Assembly: GCA_013298485.1 (NCBI GenBank) | Contig: JAAFHS010000224.1 | Location: 1-5,161, forward strand | Direction: 5' to 3' | Origin: Rhodobacterales bacterium | Lineage (GTDB): Bacteria > Pseudomonadota > Alphaproteobacteria > Rhodobacterales > Rhodobacteraceae | Length of the DNA stretch: 5,161 nucleotides | Part shown: positions 1 through 5,161 of the stretch, in pieces | Layout: the number at the start of each line of letters is the position of its first letter | How positions within the stretch are numbered: the stretch's first letter is position 1 | Translations under genes and position numbers: made by a program | The notes under the pieces: generated by a model | What the model was told of the DNA's origin: nothing | The model's database searches: none | The model's input: only the letters and a program-made list of their open reading frames with translations

Positions 1-470
1 TCGACGGTGTCCTGATCGCGGTCGGGGCGGCCCCGGCGCTGCAGGATATCCCGCAGCGAGGTGACAAGGGCGGGGCGGGGGGTGGCGGCTTCGATGGCGG
101 CGATCAGGGGCAGGAGTTCAAAGCGCACCTGTTTGCGGCCGAAGGGGAACGCCTCCAGCATCACGATACCCGGTTTTGCGGCGCGGAAGGCATCGAGCAG
201 GATGGCGGTGCGGTTGGCGAGGTAGGCGTCATCGGCAACCGCGCCCGTGGCGGTCACCAGCCCCTTGAACGCGCCATCGCGGACGGCGACGGGGGGCAGG
301 GCGATATGGGGGATGCCGGGGCCGGGAAAGCCCGCGACGGGCAGACCGCCGGTGACAAGGGTGACGGTCATGCCGGCGTCGATCATGGCGCGGGCGACGC
401 GGCTGGCGCGGGCGAGATGGCCGATGCCGAGCAGGTGCTGGACGTAGAAGAACACGGATGGCGGGGTCAC
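1..470 (-). CDS. Second COG4671-type predicted glycosyltransferase (3' partial)
   Basis: Open frame of 156 codons from GTG at 470 to the window edge with no stop, so only the N-terminal part is visible. It reads as the N-terminal Rossmann half of a COG4671-type glycosyltransferase. It begins VFFYVQHLLGIGHLARASR (6-24), with the GIGH turn matching GLGH in the gene at 1717-2928. Then come LVTGGLPVAGFPGPG (38-52), the charged segment EAFPFGRKQVRFELLP (106-121) and TSLRDIL (137-143). The last two correspond in position to FIVDKEPMG and GLRE of the other protein, so the two are distant paralogues. The donor-binding half is outside the window and cannot be judged. The start is supported by an AAGGGA site 7 bases upstream and a GTGA overlap with the GT4 stop. 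Reaction unknown; probably acts with the two preceding glycosyltransferases. Confidence 0.83.
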   Translation of the reverse strand, partial: MTPPSVFFYVQHLLGIGHLARASRVARAMIDAGMTVTLVTGGLPVAGFPGPGIPHIALPPVAVRDGAFKGLVTATGAVADDAYLANRTAILLDAFRAAKPGIVMLEAFPFGRKQVRFELLPLIAAIEAATPRPALVTSLRDILQRRGRPDRDQDTV

Positions 471-1720
471 GGCTTTATCCCTTCGGTCGCAAACAGGGCG
501 GTCAATTGCGCGATGCTGGTGTGAAAGTCGAGCGTGGCACGGACGCGTGCGGCGGCAGCGTCGCCCCTGCGGATGCGATCTGCGGGGTGGGTGATGGCGC
601 GGTGCAGGGCACCCGTCAGGGCGGGGGCGTTATCGGGTGGAACAAGCCAGCCGTTATCGCCATCGGTGAAGAGTTCGGGGATGCCGGAGATGTTGGTGGT
701 GACACAGGCCAGCGCCTGACTCGCGGCTTCGACCAGGACATTGGGCAGGCCGTCGCGGTCGCCGTCGGGGGTGATGCGGCAGGCCAGGGCGAAGAGGTCG
801 GCGGCGCGGTAGGCAGCAAGAACATCGTCCTGTGCCACCGCGCCGCGCCAGGTGATGCGGCCCGCGATGCCGAGCGCGGCGGCAAGGGTTTGCAGCGCGC
901 GGCGGTCAGGGCCGCCGCCCATATGGGTGAAATGCCAGTGCAGATCGCGGGGCAGGCCCGCGAGGGCGTGGAGCAGGGTGTCATAGCCCTTTTTCGGGAC
1001 GGCGCGGCCCACGCTGATGATCTGCACGGGGGCGGACGGATCTGATCCGTCGCGCGGGGGACGGGTGGCGGTGAAAGGGGGGAAACGGTCCAGGTTCAGA
1101 CCGTGATAGCTCAGATGCACGCGGGCGGGGTCGCTGGCGAGGGATTGCAGATGGGCATGCCCCGTGGCGGTGCAGGTCACGGCCCAGCGGGCACGGGCGA
1201 GCTTGCCTGACAGTTCCCAGTCGGGGGATGTCCAGATATCCTTGGCATGGGCCGAAACCGTCCAGCCCCGCCCCATGATCCGCGCGGCGTAATCGGCGAC
1301 GGAGGCGGGGGTGTGGATGAAATGCGCGTGCAGCCAGGCACCGCCTGCGGGCCATTCCGCCACCAGCACCGCGGCCTGCCCGAACCTGCGAATGCGGTTG
1401 GGCGTCACATCGCGGCGCAGATCGCCCATAAAACTGCGGAACGTGGCCCGGAACGCCGGATGCCGCGATGCCGCCAAAAGGCCGCGCAGCACGCGCAAGG
1501 GTTCGCGGTACAGATATTCGGGCAGATACATCACGGGGGCCTGCATTTCGTCATGCACGGCGTGGCGTTTGGTATCGGTGGGATGGCGCAGGGACACGAT
1601 CACAAGGTCAAACCCGGCCAGTTCAAGCCCGCGCAGTTCCTGTGCGATGAATGTTTCGGACAGGCGGGGATAGCCCTTGACCACGACAACCAGCCGTTTT
1701 GGCACCTGCGGCCCCGTCAC
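467..1720 (-). CDS. Glycosyltransferase family 4 (GT-B fold)
   Basis: Retaining-type glycosyltransferase of 417 residues, resembling exopolysaccharide enzymes such as the WcaL group; it would add a sugar from an activated donor to a lipid-linked or other acceptor at the cytoplasmic face. The N-terminal acceptor half has VVVVKGYPRLSETFIAQEL (about 11-29), HFIHTPAS (133-140) and SAHAKDIWT (156-164). The C-terminal donor half has SYHGLNLDRF (204-213), GRAVPKKGYD (238-247) and DGLPNVLVEA (323-332). The last is the GT4 E-x7-E motif with Asp in the first position. GIPELF (346-351) follows. The GTG start at 1720 makes a GTGA overlap with the upstream gene, suggesting coupled translation. Its ribosome site is weak, and a second in-frame GTG at 1705, preceded by GGGG, is a credible alternative. 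The frame remains open to an ATG at 2017, but those extra 99 Arg/Ala/Pro-rich residues lie over the preceding gene and are not family-like. Confidence 0.92.
   Translation of the reverse strand: MTGPQVPKRLVVVVKGYPRLSETFIAQELRGLELAGFDLVIVSLRHPTDTKRHAVHDEMQAPVMYLPEYLYREPLRVLRGLLAASRHPAFRATFRSFMGDLRRDVTPNRIRRFGQAAVLVAEWPAGGAWLHAHFIHTPASVADYAARIMGRGWTVSAHAKDIWTSPDWELSGKLARARWAVTCTATGHAHLQSLASDPARVHLSYHGLNLDRFPPFTATRPPRDGSDPSAPVQIISVGRAVPKKGYDTLLHALAGLPRDLHWHFTHMGGGPDRRALQTLAAALGIAGRITWRGAVAQDDVLAAYRAADLFALACRITPDGDRDGLPNVLVEAASQALACVTTNISGIPELFTDGDNGWLVPPDNAPALTGALHRAITHPADRIRRGDAAAARVRATLDFHTSIAQLTALFATEGIKP
478..483 (-). promoter_or_regulatory. Ribosome binding site for the GTG start at 470
   Basis: AAGGGA, inside the 3' end of the GT4 gene, lies 7 bases ahead of the GTG at 470-468. 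It is the best Shine-Dalgarno match I see in the window. It supports translation of the downstream gene from this GTG, which overlaps the GT4 stop as GTGA. Confidence 0.65.
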
Positions 1721-2928
1721 GTCGCAATCCGCAGTCTTTCTGTTCTTACGGTCCGGGCGCGCAGATCTTTTCCCACAAGGCGCGAGATATTGGTCAGCCC
1801 TTCGAGTTGCAGGCTGGCCATGCCATGCGATGGGGGTTTGCGGGTGGAAAGCATGCGCAGGGCCGCCGCCATCCGGGCGGGATCGCGCGATTCCTCGGGC
1901 AGCAGCATGTCGATCATGCCGAGTTCTGCCGCGCGGGTGGCGCGCAAAAGCTGCTCTTCGCGCGGGGTTGTGCGCGGCACGATCAGGGCGGGTTTGTCGA
2001 AAGACAGAATTTCGCAATAGGTGTTGTAGCCGCCCATGGCCACAACCCCGCGCGAGGCGGCGATCAGTTCTTCCATGCGGGTGTCGAATTCGATCACCTC
2101 GACCTGCGGAATATCCTGCCCCTTGCGCTGGAATTCGGCGCGCTGGTCGCCCGGCATGTAGGGGCCGAGCACGATCAGCGCCTTTTGTGTCAGGGTGCGG
2201 TCGTGCAGATAGGCGTTCATCACATCTTCGACGAGATCGGCCCCGTCACCGCCGCCGCCTGTGGTCACCAGCAGATAATCGCCATCGGGCCGGTGGGTGG
2301 ACAGGTTTTCATGCAGGGCGCGGCGCTGCAGAAAGCCCACGAATTCCATCCGGTCGCGCACCGATTGCGGCACATCAAGGCCCGTCAGCGGATCATAGAA
2401 ATCAGGCGGGCCGTAGACCCAGATGCTGTCATAGGTGCGGTCGATCTTGCCCATGACATCATTGCGCTTCCATTCGGCGTCCAGAAGGCGGGGGGCATCC
2501 ATCACCTCGCGCAGGCCGAGGATCAGTCTTGTGCCTTGGGTTTTCAGGTAGGCAAGGGTTTCTTCGACCTCGCCATGCAGGCCCATCGGTTCCTTGTCGA
2601 CGATGAAGATATCAGGCTCGAACGTCTCAGCCGTGTGGCGGATGATGGAGCGGCGCATCTTGATCGTGTCGGCGACATCGATGTGTTCGGCAAGCGAGGT
2701 GTATTCGCCATTGCGCAGCTTGATCACGCTGGGGATTTTGACGAAATCGACGCGGGCGCGGTAGTCGAAGGCCCCCGCGATCTGGCTGCCGGAGATGATG
2801 AGGACCATCAGCCCGCCGAAATCCTGCACCAGCGAATGCGCGATGGTGCGGCAGCGGCGCAGATGGCCCAGCCCGAAGGTGTCATGGCTGTACATCAGAA
2901 TGCGGGCGTTTTCGAAACGGTTTTTCAT
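1717..2928 (-). CDS. Predicted glycosyltransferase, COG4671/MurG-like GT-B fold
   Basis: Probable cytoplasmic or membrane-associated glycosyltransferase of 403 residues that would transfer a sugar from a nucleotide donor; donor and acceptor are unknown. The N-terminal Rossmann half begins ARILMYSHDTFGLGHLRRC (8-26), whose GLGH is the glycine-rich turn near the start of MurG-like and COG4671 proteins. FIVDKEPMG (108-116) and GLRE (138-141) follow. The C-terminal half starts with LLVTTGGGGDG (about 219-229) and holds the donor-site region AMGGYNTYCEIL (297-308) followed by PALIVPR and PREEQLLRA (322-330). This matches the MurG pattern of Gly-rich turn, Glu, VPR and a Q-x-x-RA helix. The ATG at 2928 is chosen for its AAGG site; an in-frame TTG at 2982 would extend it by 18 residues. 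It follows the permeases by 66 bases and overlaps the next gene by 4. The family has no well-established reaction that I know of, so the assignment is to fold and class only. Confidence 0.87.
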   Translation of the reverse strand: MKNRFENARILMYSHDTFGLGHLRRCRTIAHSLVQDFGGLMVLIISGSQIAGAFDYRARVDFVKIPSVIKLRNGEYTSLAEHIDVADTIKMRRSIIRHTAETFEPDIFIVDKEPMGLHGEVEETLAYLKTQGTRLILGLREVMDAPRLLDAEWKRNDVMGKIDRTYDSIWVYGPPDFYDPLTGLDVPQSVRDRMEFVGFLQRRALHENLSTHRPDGDYLLVTTGGGGDGADLVEDVMNAYLHDRTLTQKALIVLGPYMPGDQRAEFQRKGQDIPQVEVIEFDTRMEELIAASRGVVAMGGYNTYCEILSFDKPALIVPRTTPREEQLLRATRAAELGMIDMLLPEESRDPARMAAALRMLSTRKPPSHGMASLQLEGLTNISRLVGKDLRARTVRTERLRIAT

Positions 2929-2936
2929 CTGTTTTG

Positions 2937-2940
2937 CCTT
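2937..2940 (-). promoter_or_regulatory. Ribosome binding site deciding the 2928 start
   Basis: AAGG lies 8 bases ahead of the ATG at 2928-2926. The upstream in-frame alternative at 2982 is a TTG with no purine-rich site before it, and it would add an 18-residue tail that does not resemble the family. This site therefore favours 2928 as the start of the first glycosyltransferase. Confidence 0.65.
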
Positions 2941-2954
2941 GATGCCGCAGCGAT

Positions 2955-2968
2955 GTGCCAGCTGGCAC
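2955..2968. repeat. Perfect 14-base palindrome in the permease-glycosyltransferase gap
   Basis: GTGCCAGCTGGCAC equals its own reverse complement. It sits in the 66-base gap between the stop of the second permease and the ATG at 2928, about 26 bases upstream of that ATG. As DNA it could be an operator for a dimeric regulator. As RNA it could form a 5-bp stem with a 4-base loop. No T-run follows on the minus strand, so a standard intrinsic terminator is unlikely. The palindrome is seen directly; any function is inference. Confidence 0.4.
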
Positions 2969-2994
2969 GCCCACGGTCGCAATGAGATTGAGGC

Positions 2995-4185
2995 CTAATG
3001 ATACGGATCGGCTGCATCACGTAACCCGTCGCCGAGGAAGTTGAAAGCCAGGATCACCAATATCACGGGAATGACCGGATACATCAGCCAGGGGTAGAGG
3101 GCGATGATATTCACGCTGCGCGCCTCGGTCAGAAGGATACCCCAGCTGGAGATCGGCGCGCGCAGGCCTATCCCCAGAAAGCTGAGGGCGGTTTCGCCAA
3201 GGATCATCGCGGGGATGGTCAGGGTGGCGGATGCGATCAGATGGGACATGAAACCGGGGATCATGTGACGCCCGATGATCCGGCTGCTGCGGGCACCCAT
3301 CAGGCGGGCGGCCAGCACATAGTCTTCTTCACGCAGGGCCAGCAGTTTACTTCGGACTGCACGGGCGAGGCCGGTCCAGTCCAGTAGGCCCAGGATCACG
3401 GTGATGCCGATATAGACGAGGATCGGGCTCCACGTGACAGGAATGATCGCGGCAAGGGCCATCCACAGCGGGATGGAGGGGATGGATTGCAGCACCTCGA
3501 TCACGCGCTGGGTCAGGATGTCGAACCAGCCGCCATGATAGCCCGCAAGGCCGCCGATGATGATGCCGAGAACAAAGCTCATCGTGACGCCGAAGATGCC
3601 GATGGTGAGGGATATGCGCGCGCCGTAGATGATGCGCGACAGCACATCGCGGCCCAAACGGTCGGTGCCCAGCAGGAACATCTGGCCGTCTTTGGCCGGG
3701 CAGATCAGGTGCAGATTGCCGGGGAACAGGCCCCAGAACATGTAGTCATCACCGCGGCAGAAAAAGCGGATGGGCTGCACATCGGAGGTATCATCGGCAT
3801 AGATGCGCTGCAGCGTATTCATGTCGAGCGTCTGGGTACGGCCATAGACGAAGGGGCCGACAAAGCTGCCGTCATGGAACAGGTGGATGTCCTGCGGCGG
3901 TGCATAGATGTAGTCGGTGTTGCGGGCATCCCTGGCATAGGGGGCGAGGAATTCGCTGATGAAGACAGAGGCATAGATCAGGATCAGGAAGATGCCGGAG
4001 TAATAGGCGAGGCGGTGCTTGCGGAACTGCCACCACATCAGTTGCAGCTGCGAAGCCTGGGCATAGAGGGCCTGGGCGGACGAGGTCTGCTCTGCCTCAT
4101 TCGCATCGAAGGGTGCGTCAGAGACATAATGGGCCATCGGTGCGCCGGGTTCGGGCAGGCCTGCATTGGTGGGATGTGCGGTCAT
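2995..4185 (-). CDS. ABC transporter permease, OppC/DppC type with large periplasmic insert
   Basis: Second permease of the peptide-class ABC importer, 396 residues; typical OppC/DppC proteins have roughly 280-300. The extra length is a soluble N-terminal tail (1-55) and an insertion of about 90 residues (about 83-172) between helix 1 (61-79) and the family signature LLGTDRLGRDVLSR (171-184). The insertion should lie in the periplasm. It holds the only two cysteines, C143 and C162, a possible disulfide. Later helices fall near 193-213, 236-250, 253-270, 318-338 and 366-385. The EAA-type ATPase-contact loop is at 286-316 (LAARLMGA at 291-298), and the end FLGDGLRDAADPYH is characteristic. The ATG start makes an ATGA overlap with the upstream permease and has a G-rich run about 9 bases ahead, so translation is probably coupled. 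Met17 is a less likely start. A long first periplasmic loop is also known in YejE-like permeases. Substrate unknown: peptide, oligosaccharide or glycopeptide are all possible. Confidence 0.95.
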   Translation of the reverse strand: MTAHPTNAGLPEPGAPMAHYVSDAPFDANEAEQTSSAQALYAQASQLQLMWWQFRKHRLAYYSGIFLILIYASVFISEFLAPYARDARNTDYIYAPPQDIHLFHDGSFVGPFVYGRTQTLDMNTLQRIYADDTSDVQPIRFFCRGDDYMFWGLFPGNLHLICPAKDGQMFLLGTDRLGRDVLSRIIYGARISLTIGIFGVTMSFVLGIIIGGLAGYHGGWFDILTQRVIEVLQSIPSIPLWMALAAIIPVTWSPILVYIGITVILGLLDWTGLARAVRSKLLALREEDYVLAARLMGARSSRIIGRHMIPGFMSHLIASATLTIPAMILGETALSFLGIGLRAPISSWGILLTEARSVNIIALYPWLMYPVIPVILVILAFNFLGDGLRDAADPYH

Positions 4186-5161
4186 CGGCTGGCACCCCCG
4201 CCAAACCGGATGCGCGGGTCAAGCAGCGTCAGGGCGATGTCGGACAGCAGGACACCGATCACGGTCAGAAAGGCCAGAAACATCAGGAACGATCCGGCAA
4301 GATACATATCCTGACTTTGCAGGGCGCGGATCAGCATCGGCCCGGTGGTTTCCAGGGACAGCACGATGGCGGTGACCTCGGCGCCCGAAATCATCGACGG
4401 CAGGATGGAGCCGATGTCGGAGACAAAGAAGTTCAGTGCCATGCGCAAAGGATATTTGCGCAGCACCTTGCCGGGGGCCAGACCCTTGGCGCGGGCCGTG
4501 GTGACATATTGCTTTTGCAGCTCATCCAGCAGGTTGGCGCGCAGGCGGCGGACCATGCCCGCAGTTCCGGCGGTGCCGATGATGACGACGGGGATCCAGA
4601 TATGCGACAGGATGGATGAGAATTTGGCCCAGCTCATCGGCTCATTCAGATAGGCGCGGTCCATCAGCCCGCCGATGGACACGCCGAACCAGGTATTGGC
4701 GAAATACATCATCACGAGGGCGAGCATGAAATTGGGCACGGCGATGCCGAAGAGGCCAAGGAAGGTCAGGCCATAATCACCCCAGCTGTACTGGTGCGTG
4801 GCCGAATAGATGCCGATGGGAAAGGCAAGCGCCCAGGTGAACAGGATGGTGACGGTGGACAGAAGGACGGTCAGCCACAGCCGGTCACCCACGACTTCGT
4901 TCACGGGCAGGCGATATTCGAAGGAATAACCGAAATCCCCGGTCAGCATGCCGCCGACCCACCAGAAATAGCGCACGACCTGCGGCTGATCGAAGCCATA
5001 GCGTTCGCGCAGCACCTCGATTTCCGCGAGATCGGCCTCTTCGCCCAGCACGCGCAGTTCGGCAACATAGCTTTCAAAGTAATCGCCGGGGGGCAGTTCG
5101 ATGATCGTGAAGACCAGAATGGAGATCAGGAACAGCGTCGGGATCATCGCGAGGGTGCGCA
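4182..5161 (-). CDS. ABC transporter permease, OppB/DppB type (5' partial)
   Basis: Inner-membrane permease subunit of a peptide/nickel-class (oligopeptide-type) ABC importer; it would pair with the next gene to form the channel. The first ATG in the window is at 5147, but the frame stays open to the edge and reads R-T-L-A before M-I-P-T-L-F. Family members usually have such a basic lead-in before the first membrane helix, so the true start is probably outside the window. Counting from that Met: helix 1 residues 1-17, the family signature LPPGDY at 18-23, a periplasmic stretch to about 88, further helices near 90-115, 124-150, 182-199, 241-264 and 284-308. The cytoplasmic EAA-type loop that contacts the ATPase is at 214-238 (ARAKGL at 218-223). 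The C-terminal LLDPRIRF is typical. The stop (TGA, 4184-4182) overlaps the next start. Family and role are secure; the substrate cannot be read from the sequence. Confidence 0.95.
   Translation of the reverse strand, partial: RTLAMIPTLFLISILVFTIIELPPGDYFESYVAELRVLGEEADLAEIEVLRERYGFDQPQVVRYFWWVGGMLTGDFGYSFEYRLPVNEVVGDRLWLTVLLSTVTILFTWALAFPIGIYSATHQYSWGDYGLTFLGLFGIAVPNFMLALVMMYFANTWFGVSIGGLMDRAYLNEPMSWAKFSSILSHIWIPVVIIGTAGTAGMVRRLRANLLDELQKQYVTTARAKGLAPGKVLRKYPLRMALNFFVSDIGSILPSMISGAEVTAIVLSLETTGPMLIRALQSQDMYLAGSFLMFLAFLTVIGVLLSDIALTLLDPRIRFGGGASR

Noticed and set aside
458..1045. Plus-strand open frame of 195 codons over the GT4 gene
   Set aside because: Antisense shadow of the GT4 donor domain, with low-complexity Gly/Ala composition and no family likeness.
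616..1355. Two other minus-strand frames inside the GT4 gene (616-984 and 981-1355), suggesting a possible frameshift
   Set aside because: The GT4 frame is continuous from 1720 to 467 with all motifs in order, so the other frames are shadows.
1721..2017. N-terminal extension of the GT4 gene to an ATG at 2017
   Set aside because: It would overlap the preceding gene by about 300 bases. The added residues are Arg/Ala/Pro-rich and unlike the family, while a GTGA junction gives a natural start at 1720.
1699..2985. Plus-strand open frame of 428 codons, slightly longer than the gene opposite it
   Set aside because: It is antisense to the COG4671 gene, has no recognisable motif, and is rich in His/Ala/Gly/Asp as expected for the complement of a high-GC gene. 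The minus-strand protein has clear family motifs and a ribosome site.
2929..2994. Possible promoter or intrinsic terminator in the gap between permease and glycosyltransferase
   Set aside because: TTGCGA near the TTG at 2982 has no good -10 partner at normal spacing, and the palindrome is not followed by a T-run on the coding strand. I could not support either.
3487..4314. Plus-strand open frame of 275 codons over the two permeases
   Set aside because: It spans the junction of two well-supported minus-strand membrane proteins and shows no domain of its own.

Overview
The window looks like a piece of an alphaproteobacterial chromosome or large plasmid, most likely from the Rhodobacterales (Rhodobacter, Paracoccus and roseobacters). 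This rests on the high GC content, the GTG starts with 4-base gene overlaps, and the character of the proteins. It is a resemblance from memory, not a database result. All real genes are on the minus strand, so the operon reads from high to low coordinates. The window cuts the first gene at its 5' end and the last gene at its 3' end.

In transcription order: (1) 5161-4182, inner-membrane permease of the oligopeptide/dipeptide/nickel ABC class, OppB/DppB type, 5' end outside the window. (2) 4185-2995, its partner permease of OppC/DppC type, coupled by an ATGA overlap and carrying a periplasmic insertion of about 90 residues. (3) A 66-base gap containing a perfect 14-base palindrome. (4) 2928-1717, a GT-B fold predicted glycosyltransferase of the poorly characterised COG4671 (MurG-like) type. 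(5) 1720-467, a GT4-family glycosyltransferase coupled by a GTGA overlap. (6) 470-1, the first 156 residues of a second, divergent COG4671-type glycosyltransferase, again coupled by GTGA and running off the window.

The layout therefore joins two permeases of a peptide-class importer to three consecutive glycosyltransferases, two of them related to each other. The solute-binding protein and the two ATPases such an importer needs are not visible. They may lie upstream, beyond the run of glycosyltransferases, or elsewhere. Importers of this class carry oligosaccharides as well as peptides, so one reading is uptake of a glycan or glycopeptide together with building a glycan or glycoconjugate. That functional link is inference from gene order only.

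There is no gene-free stretch over 300 bases. I see no tRNA, rRNA, CRISPR array, insertion sequence or convincing terminator. The long plus-strand reading frames are antisense shadows of the minus-strand genes.
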